Positions 42,645-52,159 of a stretch of DNA of 64,000 nucleotides are shown here, piece after piece. The notes beneath the pieces are model-generated. The model saw nothing but the letters and a program-made list of their open reading frames with translations. It ran no database searches and was not told the origin of the DNA. Source of the stretch: Intestinibaculum porci (GTDB taxonomy: Bacteria; Bacillota_I; Bacilli_A; Erysipelotrichales; Coprobacillaceae); contig NZ_AP019309.1 in NCBI RefSeq assembly GCF_003925875.1, positions 62,001 through 126,000 on the forward strand, read 5' to 3'. How positions within the stretch are numbered: the first letter of the stretch is position 1; each line of letters opens with the position of its first letter. The translations under genes were made by a program, and so were the position numbers.

Positions 42645-43014
42645 ATGATGAAAATTGTAATATGTGATGATGAATTAGAATATTGCACTAAGGCGAAGGT
42701 GGTCATTGAACGGTATTTGAAAAGTCGAAATATTGCAGGTGATATTACATACTGCATGACAGGAGATGAACTTTTAAAACAAGACAATGTAGATGTGATT
42801 TTTATGGATATTCATTTGAAGAATGAAAATGGCATAGATGTAATCAAATTAGTTAATAAGAAGTGGCCGAGAACTGTGATTGTTTATTTAACAAATCATA
42901 TTATTTATGCCTCGGCTGTTTATGCGACTAAGCATTCATTTTTTGTCATCAAAGATGAGTTTGAAGAGCGATTGGATGAGATTTTTGATAAAATCTTAGC
43001 GGATCTTTCTCAAC
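42645..43014 (+). pseudogene. LytTR response regulator, receiver half (interrupted by IS)
   Basis: The receiver domain begins IVICDDELEYC and carries the phosphoacceptor Asp in VIFMDIHLKNENG. The fragment runs to DLSQ, where the IS30-like element begins. The preceding ribosome site is GGAGAG. Read on into the IS it ends after PSIDFRNSS at 43043. With the piece at 45978-46328 the original protein would be 235 residues, the usual length for AgrA/LytR-type regulators. No histidine kinase gene is present nearby. Confidence 0.9.
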
Positions 43015-43200
43015 CGTCAATTGATTTTCGAAATTCCAGTTAGATATTTCTAACGTGAATTCTATCATTCACTTATTAATCCTTATGTTTTTTATGAATT
43101 TAGTTATTCAGTTATTTTAAAATGTGATAAAATTATCATGATATTAAAGTGTTAAACTAAATTCGATTTGGAGGTAAGGACAAAAAAAGATGATGAGTTA

Positions 43201-44136
43201 ATGCCCTGGAAAAGCTTCTCATCATCTGTCCAACAAGACAATATGATAGTAATACACATCCCGCCTGTTTTCAAGTATAAAAGTTTAAATATGCATTTAT
43301 GTGATGGTTCCTTTTCCTTCAATGATAAGATTTCCTCATGCTTCAAAGAGCTCATTAGAAATTCTTCTAGTGCAGAGCAGAAGCCTGAGCACGTCTTTCC
43401 TGACTGCGCAAATAACCACTTATGGAACAATAACTTTTCCGTTGCCCTTTTAGTGCGCTCTGATAACAGATTCTTTTTCAGACTGGTTAAAAAGCTTTAT
43501 GAAGCTTGCCTTTCATCAACTGAACTTGCTTATGACATCATGCTTTTCATCAACGCCACCTATTCATATATCATGAACACCTTCTCTGCAGAGGATATTG
43601 TGAGAACAATACCCGATTTTTCTGATGAGAACGCACATGACTGGATAAAATTCGGGCATTACAAGAAGATCGTAAACATTAACGATACTCCTTATGAATT
43701 TCAGCTTCAGCGCATCTACTCCAAAAGCCTTCATAAAACTCATGCCGTGTTTCCGCTGGGAATTATCCCTTTTATGCGTGAAAACCTTTTTGATATCCTT
43801 CTATACCTGCATCAGATCTTTCACGGCGACAGCAGCCTTGAGGATTTTCATGGTCGGCTTAGAGCACTCCTGGAATATCTTTATGCAACCCCTAAGATCA
43901 ATAAAATGAGTGATAATTTGCTTTCTAATCTTATATGCTCATTTATCGCTGATCACTTCAAAGATTTCTATCAAAACAGTTTCATGACCGTTACTAAAGG
44001 TCTCACCAAAGATTGCGTAAAAAACAGCTTCCTCCGCGATGATGTTGCCTGCCCATTACCAACATGGGAAAAATGTGAATCAGCCCTGACGGTGTTAAAC
44101 TTCTTTGTAAAGAAGCGGGAAACCGCCAAAAAATAG
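43201..44136 (+). CDS. IS-associated protein of unknown function
   Basis: This protein of about 311 residues is the first gene of the IS30-like element. It is hydrophilic and mostly helical in its second half (FMRENLFDILLYLHQIFHGD), with an N-terminal beta-rich part starting MPWKSFSSSVQQDNMIVIHI. The start is uncertain. GGAGG lies at 43171, but the ATG it serves best (43190) is in another frame; TTG 43168 and ATG 43201 are in frame. No domain is recognised. Its fixed place inside the element suggests a transposition accessory or passenger role. Confidence 0.6.
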   Translation: MPWKSFSSSVQQDNMIVIHIPPVFKYKSLNMHLCDGSFSFNDKISSCFKELIRNSSSAEQKPEHVFPDCANNHLWNNNFSVALLVRSDNRFFFRLVKKLYEACLSSTELAYDIMLFINATYSYIMNTFSAEDIVRTIPDFSDENAHDWIKFGHYKKIVNINDTPYEFQLQRIYSKSLHKTHAVFPLGIIPFMRENLFDILLYLHQIFHGDSSLEDFHGRLRALLEYLYATPKINKMSDNLLSNLICSFIADHFKDFYQNSFMTVTKGLTKDCVKNSFLRDDVACPLPTWEKCESALTVLNFFVKKRETAKK

Positions 44137-44164
44137 GAAAAATATCAAGGAGGTGGCATTAAAC

Positions 44165-44374
44165 ATGTCAAATATCACAAAGAAGGCGGCTATTAAGAAC
44201 AATAGCCGAGAAATCAATGGGACTATGCGCCCTTCGAAAGGCAAAAAACGTTGCAGAAAGCTTTCAGAAGTCGAAGAGGACGCATTAATGAGAAGACTCT
44301 ATCCCTACACATTAATTGATTACTGCTACCAAACAGTAATGCAGGAAGGTGATAAGAATGGAAAGAGCCGCTAA
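44165..44374 (+). CDS. Small basic IS-associated protein
   Basis: This 69-residue, lysine- and arginine-rich protein (RPSKGKKRCRKLSEVEEDAL) looks like a DNA-binding accessory. AAGGAGG precedes ATG 44165 by 9 bp. Its end overlaps the transposase start by 17 bp, so the two are coupled. Unknown family. Confidence 0.6.
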   Translation: MSNITKKAAIKNNSREINGTMRPSKGKKRCRKLSEVEEDALMRRLYPYTLIDYCYQTVMQEGDKNGKSR

Positions 44375-45748
44375 AAAGCCCATAGGATATCAGAAGCACA
44401 TAACTTATGAGCTTCGAGAAAAGATTGAAGCAGGTCTCAAGAGCGGCCTTAATAAGGCCCAAATTGCCAAGACCATTCATAAAGATCCAACTACCGTCGC
44501 TAAGGAAATTCGGAATCACAGAACTCCTTCAGGATCGCCAAGCAAGGCACCCTTTGACTGCGCCAACTACAAAAAGTGCACAAGAGGACGGGAGTGCAGA
44601 ACCAGCCATGAGGTGTTCATGGAATGCACTGACTACACCCTGTTTAAATGCAATCAAAGGGACAGATCACCGGGCGTCTGCAACGGCTGCACCAAAGCCC
44701 CCAGCTGCAGATTCTCAAAATACTACTACAGAGCAGATGTGGCCCAAAGAGCATACGAATATATGCTTAGGGATTCGAGAATGGGCTTCAACCTCACCTA
44801 TTCAGAGGCTCAGTGGATGGCTGATATCATCAAGCCTGAGCTTGAACAGGGCAAGTCACCGTATGCAATTCTTAACGAGCATCCTGAGCTCAAAATTTCC
44901 GAAAAGTGCCTGTACAACTATATTGAGCAGGGTGCATTTGAACAGTTTGGAATCAATAGCCTGGCGCTCAGAAACCAGGTAAAGAGAAGAAAGATGCCTA
45001 AGGTACGCGCTAACCAGTACAGAAAGCGCAAGGACAGCGGCTATTTAACCGGAAGAACATTCAAGGACTTTCTTGAATACAACCCCTTGTGGCCGCACAG
45101 TACAGCATCAATCATAGCGTTAAGCTCTATGATGGTGCAGAACGGCCTGATAGCGAGCAGGCAATTGATCATCCTGTCGGCTATATCCTTATGGATACCG
45201 TTTATAATGATGTTTCTAACGGCCCGTTTATTCAGACTTTTAAGATCATGCCAGGCGGTGTATTTCTTGCCGTCTATCATGATGAAAAAACAGCTGAGGA
45301 GATGGTGAATGGCCTTGACTATATTGAAAAGCTGCTTGGCCCGGATGTATTTATTAATAATATAGGGTCTATCCTGACTGACAGAGGCAGTGAATTCTCG
45401 CTGGCCGATGAATTCGAAGACAGAGAGTCAGGAACATGCCGAATCTTCTACTGTGATGCGATGCATTCAAATCAGAAGGGATCACTTGAGAACGAGCATC
45501 TTGTTTTAAGATATATCTGCCCTAAGAAAAAGAATCTCCGCAAGCTTGGGCTTGTAAGTCAGGAGGCCCTTAACAGAGCCGTTAATAATATCAACTCCTA
45601 CTCCCGCAAGCTCTATGGCGGCAGAAGTCTCTATGAAAACACGGCTTTCATGATGCCGGAGATCTATGAGGCTCTAAAGTGCAAAGGCTATAGCCAAATC
45701 GATAAAGACAAGGTGGAGTTAAAGCCTTCAGTTTTAAAGAAAAAGTAA
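44358..45748 (+). pseudogene. IS30-family transposase with one frameshift
   Basis: The N-terminal helix-turn-helix (YELREKIEAGLKSGLNKAQIA, then HKDPTTVAKEI) and a cysteine-rich middle part lie in the first frame. Around 45,085 (AACCCCTTGTGG) the conserved sequence moves to the -1 frame. There the catalytic residues are found in LMDTVYNDVSNG, ILTDRGSEF and KGSLENEHLVLR. All DDE parts survive, so this is either a recent mutation, a base-calling error or an unusual programmed shift. Confidence 0.8.
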
Positions 45749-45977
45749 TCAAAAAAATGTGGAAATAAGTCCTTCACAGAAATGTGAGGTGCGAAGTTCC
45801 ACATTTTTCGCTACAATCTTTTTTCATTATTAGCAATCAATTTAGTAAAATCAGACATGTTTTGACCTCTGAATTTCTAATAAGCGCTAACGAATTCCTT
45901 TAATAAAGGCATTTGTAAGACAAAACTACACAAAACCGGAATTTAAATTTAAGCGGAATTTACTTTTTCAATTGAGC

Positions 45978-46328
45978 GATCTTTCTCAACATCCTCAAAA
46001 GCTAATTTTTACTAATAAAGGAGAGGAATTCTTATCATTGATGCAAAATGATATTATTTATATCGAACGTAAGGATCGCATAACCTATATACATACACAA
46101 AAGGAAATTTATGAGGTTCAAGAAAAAATTTCAGATATTATGGAACGCCTTCCTCGTTTATATTTCTTAAGATGTCACAATAGTTATATAGTTTACATTC
46201 CAATGATCAAAGAGTTATTAAAAAATGAGATAATTTTGGATAATGGACAAATTGTGCCTGTTAGTCGAAATTATAGAAAATCCACACAAGATGCATTTGC
46301 ATTGTGGGCGGCCACACAAATGCGGTAA
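45978..46328 (+). pseudogene. LytTR response regulator, DNA-binding half (after IS)
   Basis: Begins with the second copy of the target duplication and continues in the frame of the receiver half. LytTR domain features are FLSLMQNDIIYIERKDRITY, YFLRCHNSYIVYIP and NGQIVPVSRNYRK. It could be expressed alone only from a promoter within the IS, starting at TTG 45972. It is followed by a terminator. Confidence 0.9.
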
Positions 46329-46357
46329 AGCGAGAGATGATTTCTCTTGCTTTTTTT
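46329..46357 (+). terminator. Terminator after the LytTR gene
   Basis: AGCGAGAGA / TCTCTTGCT-type stem with a TGAT loop and a run of seven T. Confidence 0.75.
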
Positions 46358-46485
46358 GACTTTAAGACTATTAGAGTACAATTTAAAATTAAGTATCAGA
46401 TATTGTTCGGATATTGTACATCAGTACATCATATCAATGTTGTATAGGTGCTTGGTTTCATATAAAATAATAAGTGGTGATTGCA

Positions 46486-47250
46486 ATGAATACAAAAGAA
46501 ATACTTACATTCACAGTAAATGTAGGATCTCTTATGCTTAGTAGTGGAGCAGAAATATATCGTGTAAAAGAGACAATTGTGCATATTTTAAATGGATTAG
46601 CAGTTGAAGAATTTGATGTTTATGTTGTATCAAATGGTATTTTTGCAAGTGCACATGAAAATAGAGAAGATGCTTGTTCAGTAATCAGAAATATTACTAA
46701 AGCGGAGATGCACTCTGGGAAAATTAGTGCAATTAATCAGTTATCAAGAGATATTTATAATCATGATTGTGATTTTGAAGAAGCAAAGGAACGGTTTGCG
46801 CAAATTGAAAAAATACCAAGAACGAAATACAAGTATTTATTATTATTTTGTGGCATTGGTGCTAGTGCGTTTACATATATGTTTAAAGGTTCGTTGTACG
46901 ATTGCTTAATATCGTTCATTAATGGCTTTATATTAGGATACTTTTTATATAAAGTAAAAGGTTCAAAATTTATTAGGAATATTTTTGGAGCGTTTATTGT
47001 TAGTGGTGTTGCAATGATTGCAGCAAAGTTATTTCCGATTCTTAATTATAATGCAATAATAATTGGGACGTTAATGCCATTAGTTCCAGGCGTAGCATTG
47101 ACGACGGGTGTCCGGGATCTATTTCATGGTGATTATTTGTCTGGCGCAATACATATGTTGGATGCATTCATAACGGGATTGTGTATAGCTGTAGGTGTTG
47201 GAACATTAGTTAGTTTAATAGCTATGATGAAAGGTTTTGGTATATGGTAG
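46486..47250 (+). CDS. ThrE-type threonine/serine exporter, large subunit
   Basis: The 254-residue protein starts with a cytosolic segment containing LMLSSGAEIYRVKETI and VSNGIFAS, which are hallmarks of the ThrE (DUF1212) family. Five membrane helices follow (GTLMPLVPGVALTTGVRDLF is the most conserved). Together with the next gene it forms a two-part exporter for small amino acids. The start at 46486 has only a weak AAGTGGTGA. Codon use here is more AT-rich than upstream. Confidence 0.85.
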   Translation: MNTKEILTFTVNVGSLMLSSGAEIYRVKETIVHILNGLAVEEFDVYVVSNGIFASAHENREDACSVIRNITKAEMHSGKISAINQLSRDIYNHDCDFEEAKERFAQIEKIPRTKYKYLLLFCGIGASAFTYMFKGSLYDCLISFINGFILGYFLYKVKGSKFIRNIFGAFIVSGVAMIAAKLFPILNYNAIIIGTLMPLVPGVALTTGVRDLFHGDYLSGAIHMLDAFITGLCIAVGVGTLVSLIAMMKGFGIW

Positions 47251-47693
47251 CTCAATTTATAGCGTCAATGTTAGCGACAGTAAGTTTTGCAATCTTATAT
47301 AGTACACCTAAACGACACTTGTTGTATTGTAGTATAACAGGTGCTTTAGGATGGATCGTATATTTGATTTTTAAAGATTTTGGAGCTAATACAATTTTAT
47401 GTAATTTTGCATCAGCATTTTCATTAAGTATCATAGCGAGAATTTTTGCAGTGTTTAATCAGGCTCCAGTAACACTATATCTGTTTCCCGGCATCATACC
47501 AATTGTTCCAGGTGCAGGAATTTATTATACAGCATATTATTTTTTTATGAATAATATGCATCAATCTGGGCGTTTTGCTCAGGACACTGCTAAAACGGTA
47601 TTAGCAATATGTTTTGGCATTATTTTTGCAATGGCAATACCACAAAAGTTATTCAAAGTCATAAAAAAAGGAGAAAAGAAAAATGGAATTTGA
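47244..47693 (+). CDS. ThrE-type exporter, small subunit (DUF3815)
   Basis: The 149-residue membrane protein has four to five helices, including HLLYCSITGALGWIVYLIF and LYLFPGIIPIVPGAGIYYTA, corresponding to the C-terminal half of full-length ThrE. It overlaps the large subunit by 7 bp and the nitroreductase by 11 bp. The three genes are one transcription unit. Confidence 0.85.
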   Translation: MVAQFIASMLATVSFAILYSTPKRHLLYCSITGALGWIVYLIFKDFGANTILCNFASAFSLSIIARIFAVFNQAPVTLYLFPGIIPIVPGAGIYYTAYYFFMNNMHQSGRFAQDTAKTVLAICFGIIFAMAIPQKLFKVIKKGEKKNGI

Positions 47694-48198
47694 AAAAGTA
47701 ATAAACGAAAGATATTCATCAAGAAAGTTTAAGAGTCAGAAGATTTCAAAAGATCAAATTGAAGCTATATTGCATGCTGCAAAAGTTGCACCAACTGCTG
47801 TTAATAAACAGCCTTTTCACATTTGGGTTATTAGCTCGCAAGATAGCTTAGATAAAGTATCTCAGACGACGAAATTTACATTTGGTGCTCCTGTCATTTT
47901 TGTGCTAGGATCTAAATCAGATCAAGCATGGGTTAGAAAATATGATAATCAAAATTTTAGCGATGTAGATACAGCGATCGTTGGTACACATATGATGTTA
48001 GAAATCGAAAATCAGGGTTTAGGAACAACATGGGTAGCAGCATTCGATGCACCTAAAATGAAGAAATTATTTCCTCAAATGTCAGAATATAATTTAATCG
48101 CTTTATTTCCAACAGGATATAAAGATGTTGATTGTAAAGCTAGTCTAATGCATACCAAGAGAGTTAATATTGATGAATTTACAACGTATATAGATTAA
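47683..48198 (+). CDS. Nitroreductase family protein
   Basis: The 171-residue FMN-dependent reductase begins with the family signature EKVINERYSSRKFKSQKIS. It has APTAVNKQPFHIWVI for FMN contact, LEIENQGLGTTWVAAFD in the middle and ALFPTGY near the end. It reduces nitro or quinone compounds with NAD(P)H. AAGGAGAAAAG precedes the ATG. Co-expression with the ThrE pair has no obvious metabolic meaning. Confidence 0.9.
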   Translation: MEFEKVINERYSSRKFKSQKISKDQIEAILHAAKVAPTAVNKQPFHIWVISSQDSLDKVSQTTKFTFGAPVIFVLGSKSDQAWVRKYDNQNFSDVDTAIVGTHMMLEIENQGLGTTWVAAFDAPKMKKLFPQMSEYNLIALFPTGYKDVDCKASLMHTKRVNIDEFTTYID

Positions 48199-48324
48199 AA
48201 CTTATGTAGATACTATAATTGCATGTTAGCTTTAAATATCAAAAATCAATTAAGTTATCCATTAGACACACCTAATTTTAAATATTAATAAATTCATTTA
48301 GTATAGAAGAATTTTTTAATTTTC

Positions 48325-49605
48325 ATGGTTCTTTTCAATCAAATTATTGATTTGATTGCGGACAGTTAATTAGATAATACTAACATTTGATCTTTTGCCG
48401 GTATTTAGTTCACAAGCCTTTTGGTTCTTGATATAATCTACTTGCCAAACCAATTTAAATAGCAGACGGTTTGCTGAACAGGAGAAGATGCTTGACTTAA
48501 ATGTTATCAAGAAAATAATTGAAAATCTTTACCTGGATGGAGCTTACATTTTGTTAGATGAACTTGAGGCTAAAGAAAAATCAACTCTATCTAATGATAT
48601 CATGCTCCATAAGGAGGCTTTTGGAAAACCATCATGTCCATTTTGTCATAGCAATAACGTTATAAGAAACGGTAAAAGATTGGGCAAGCAGACCTTCTAC
48701 TGTAAAAATTGTGAGAAATACTTCACGTATTCTACAAATACCGCTGTTGATTCATCAAAATCTGTTTATAAAACCTGGATCTCATTTATTCATTACACAA
48801 TAAAGGGAATGACACTTGTCAATATAGCTGATGAAATCCATGTATCACAAACAACAGCATTCAATATGCGACATAAGCTGTTTAAGGCTATTGCTCATAT
48901 TAGAGACTCCACCATTTTAAGTGGACAAATTCAGATTGATGGCAAGTTTGTTCCAATGAATTTCAAGGGAACAAAACCTGAAAATATGCCTAGACTTTCT
49001 AAAAAGCGAAGTTCAAGAAGCAAGACGCCTTTAGCTCGTAAGGTGTGTATCATGACTGCAATTGATTCCGATGACCATATCTCCATGGAAATAACAGGGC
49101 TTGGTGAAGAAACAAATGAAATGATGCATGTATTTGATGGCCGAATCGCTCCTGGATCATTACTTGTTACTGATGGTAAATTTGCCTTTGAAACATATGC
49201 TAAGAATAACAATCTGAATATAGAGATAGTAAAATCCTCAAAGTTCACTAATGAACATGATTTTAACTTATCTGAAGTCAATGGGTCACATTCTCAATTA
49301 GATATATTTCTAAAGAGATACAGAGGTGTATCAACTCGACATTTGCAGGGTTAGCTCGACCTGTTTGTATTAGCCAATTATTTAGGATATACATTTAAAA
49401 AGTCTAAAGACAAAGATGTATACTCGTTTAACCATTATATACCCGGGAAGGCTAAGTCGCTGGTAAGGGATATTTGCAAAACACTTCTGCCAGTCGATGA
49501 AAATGAAGCTTATAAGGATTTCGATAAAAGACCCAATCTTCATTTTAAATGGTGAATAATTAAATTGTGCTAAATAATATCAGTGATTTGATTGAAAAGA
49601 ACCAT
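48325..49605 (+). mobile_element. Zinc-ribbon IS (IS1595/ISXO2-like), inactive
   Basis: This 1281-bp element is bounded by perfect 20-bp inverted repeats beginning ATGGTTCTTTTCAATCAAAT (48325-48344 and the reverse complement 49586-49605). No clear target duplication is seen. Its one gene is broken twice. It occupies the side of the CRISPR leader where type I-C cas genes would normally lie. Confidence 0.88.
48488..49554 (+). pseudogene. Transposase of the zinc-ribbon IS, two inactivating lesions
   Basis: An N-terminal zinc ribbon (CPFCHSNNVIRNGKR ... FYCKNCEKYFTY), helix-turn-helix (MTLVNIADEIHVSQTTAF) and the DDE core with QIQIDGKFVPM and LLVTDGKFAFE are visible. TAG at 49352 interrupts the conserved ending just before LDLFVLANYLGY. 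A one-base loss near 49500 shifts the last part (NEAYKDFDKRPNLHFKW). The start follows CAGGAGAAG. Confidence 0.88.
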
Positions 49606-49967
49606 TTCCATTAAAAATTGATGACAAGTAGGTATATCATTTATAACTTTCGCATAAATGTTCAAGTTTAAGTGATAAATGTATTTACTAAATAGATTAG
49701 ATGGATAATCATTAAAATCAATCATAAAACATTTTAATTATATACTGTATTTAGATTCTTGAAATTAGTAAAGATAACTATGATACAGTATTAATATTTA
49801 CAGAAATAACTGTGCGAAGGTAAAGCTAACATAAAACTCTTATAAGGTTCGCACAATTAAATTGTTTATATAGTAAAATATATTTGTAAAGATCAAAACA
49901 GAAGAAGACTATGTCTAATTTTCCAAAATTATTTCCTTGTAAAATATGTAAAAACATAAAAAATACA
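49606..49967 (+). other. Probable CRISPR leader region
   Basis: These 362 bp of AT-rich DNA lie directly upstream of the first repeat and have no gene. Position on the side opposite the degenerate last repeat identifies it as the leader. No cas2 end is found between it and the IS. Confidence 0.6.
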
Positions 49968-50884
49968 GTCGCATTCCTAATGGAATGCGTGGATTGAAAT
50001 CTCCTTTTTTATCATAATATAAGCGCCTGTGAAGGCGTCGCATTCCTAATGGAATGCGTGGATTGAAATTAACAAGACCACGAAAAGCGAGATCATCGCA
50101 TCTATGTCGCATTCCTAATGGAATGCGTGGATTGAAATACCTACAATTTATATTTAATTGAAAGCTGTTTTGCGTCGCATTCCTAATGGAATGCGTGGAT
50201 TGAAATAAGAAATACAGTTTTTTATACTTTTAAGGAAATATTGTCGCATTCCTAATGGAATGCGTGGATTGAAATGCCATAATGTTTTGTAATCCCATTA
50301 AGCTTTACGCGTCGCATTCCTAATGGAATGCGTGGATTGAAATCCGGCATTAAGTGCGTACCGCTCACATGTGGAGAGTCGCATTCCTAATGGAATGCGT
50401 GGATTGAAATACTTTACCGGATATCGTGTCTTGCAAAGCTCATAGTCGCATTCCTAATGGAATGCGTGGATTGAAATGCGTCTGCCTTTAGTATTTGCAA
50501 TGTCTTCTTTGGTCGCATTCCTAATGGAATGCGTGGATTGAAATCTGGATTTTTGATTTATGATCTCGAGCACGTGCTGTCGCATTCCTAATGGAATGCG
50601 TGGATTGAAATAGCGTGTCCGTTTTCGTTTTTGGCCATGTTCCAAGTCGCATTCCTAATGGAATGCGTGGATTGAAATTCCCACATCTTAGCGAGATCAG
50701 CAAAGGCTTTGGGTCGCATTCCTAATGGAATGCGTGGATTGAAATCAAATAGTGAGGCATGCGTAAATGCTCAGCATATTGGGTCGCATTCCTAATGGAA
50801 TGCGTGGATTGAAATCAGGTGGTAAAAAAGGTAGAAAGTATTCTACATATCGTCGCATTCCTAATGGAATGCATGGATTAAAAT
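49968..50884 (+). CRISPR. Orphan type I-C-like CRISPR array, 14 repeats and 13 spacers
   Basis: Repeats are 33 nt, beginning GTCGCATTCC and ending GCGTGGATTGAAAT, with an internal perfect palindrome CGCATTCC-TAAT-GGAATGCG. The ending GTGGATTGAAAT is typical of subtype I-C. Repeats start at 49968, 50037, 50106, 50174, 50243, 50311, 50378, 50445, 50512, 50579, 50646, 50713, 50783 and 50852. Spacers are 34-37 nt and all different. The last repeat has two G-to-A changes, which marks the old end. No cas gene is present in the window, so function would need cas genes elsewhere. Confidence 0.97.
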
Positions 50885-51074
50885 CATTCTCTTTTGCGGA
50901 TCTCACGGCTTTTCTCATCATGTGGGTTGGAATTTTTTGAAAGAGGGATAATTTCGCCAATTGATTTAATTACTTAGTTTTCGCACTTCAAAAACCTTAA
51001 TAAATCCTTTTGCTATAAGGAAAATTAGTTGCTAAAATTCAATTTGACTATATTGGTGAAATTAACTTTCTAAA

Positions 51075-52000
51075 CTATTCAGGAGCTAATTTCATCATTG
51101 CATCCAATGCTTCTGTGATAATGAGCGGTGCATCAGCCTTATACTTCTTTATAGTGCTATTAAGGCAGTCTAAAAAAGATGTTGAAAATATTATTGCTTC
51201 TTATCTCTAGTTTCATCAAGCATTATATAGAAGAGATACCAATAGTATGTGGATCATTTTCTTTTCTCAAAGCCTATTCTAGTGTTATATAGCCGTGAAA
51301 ATAATCGAGGTATGAGATACTAATGCTTCCATAGAGTTACAGTGAAATTCTTTAACAAGAGAGAATTCTTTAGCAATTTTGTAAAAGCATTCTGTCTGCC
51401 AGAGTTTTGAATAGATTTTAATAATTTCATCAGCACTCAGAGATGTAGTACTGCTAGCGATAACAATGTGCTTATCAGGATGATTTCTGTTTATAGCAAA
51501 CACTAGTTTTAGCCTTGTTCCGCTTTCTGTCTGAACCGTAATTATACTTAAAATACCAGTAAAACCCACATCAGCTATAGATCTTCTGTATTTCTACTTC
51601 ATAGCTATTTTATAAAGACTTAGAATATTGATTTTCTTTCCGTTGAAGATAAAAGCGATCTTGCTTGATCGTTTCACCTTACCGATGAGGTCAACGATGA
51701 TGGTCTTGATTTCATCAAAAGCCACAGGAAAAGAATACCATGAATCCATCAGAACATAATCAAATTCAACGCCTAAGTTATGAATTCACTTAACCATTTC
51801 ATAAACTAGCTTGATCATAAAGGTTTCCATTTTGAGTTTATTGCCAATTGTTCGTTTATCAATACCATCAGAGTTATCCTGAATTAGATATTTTGAAGCC
51901 GTGAAAGCGAAACCTAGAGGAACAAAGGAATTACTATTGCTCTAGCTCATGTAAGCAGAAGATAGCCATTATAAGATGTATGAGAAATATGATCATAGAT
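51075..52000 (-). pseudogene. Decayed IS4-superfamily transposase
   Basis: On the reverse strand, with several stops and shifts, one can read FVPLGFAFTASKYLIQDNS, EFDYVLMDSWYSFPVAFD (catalytic Asp), TGILSIITVQTESGTRLKLV, and KLWQTECFYKIAKEFSLVKE (Glu helix). A 94-codon stretch (51569-51285) remains open. Order and motifs match an IS4-type DDE transposase. It is clearly inactive. Confidence 0.75.
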
Positions 52001-52159
52001 ACGTGAAATCATATTGTTTTTTTTTCAGAGCCTTATTGCATTGCAGAGTTCAATACACTTTAAAGCTATGTATTTAATGAATGTATGCCAGATAAAGTGT
52101 TCGTTCTTAAGAAAACCGTATCCGGCATCCTTAGCAAAACCATCATGTCTGTCAGAACT

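Larger units (their letters stand above)
43015..45977 (+). mobile_element. IS30-like element with two accessory genes
   Basis: This 2963-bp element is flanked by a 13-bp direct repeat GATCTTTCTCAAC (43002-43014 and 45978-45990). The imperfect inverted ends start TCAATTGA and share AAATTCC and TTA blocks (43017 onward, and the reverse complement ending at 45975). The coding part is richer in GC than its surroundings. It carries a 311-codon gene, a 69-codon gene and a frameshifted IS30-type transposase, all on the forward strand. A hairpin AATGTGGAA / TTCCACATT near 45758-45808 resembles a terminator. Confidence 0.88.

Noticed and set aside
46347-46541. 64-codon forward frame before the ThrE gene
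   Set aside because: Overlaps the ThrE start in another frame and has no ribosome site.
49915-50960. Reverse-strand open frames with repeated FNPRIPLGMR-type peptides
   Set aside because: They are translations of the CRISPR repeats; the peptide repeats with the array period.
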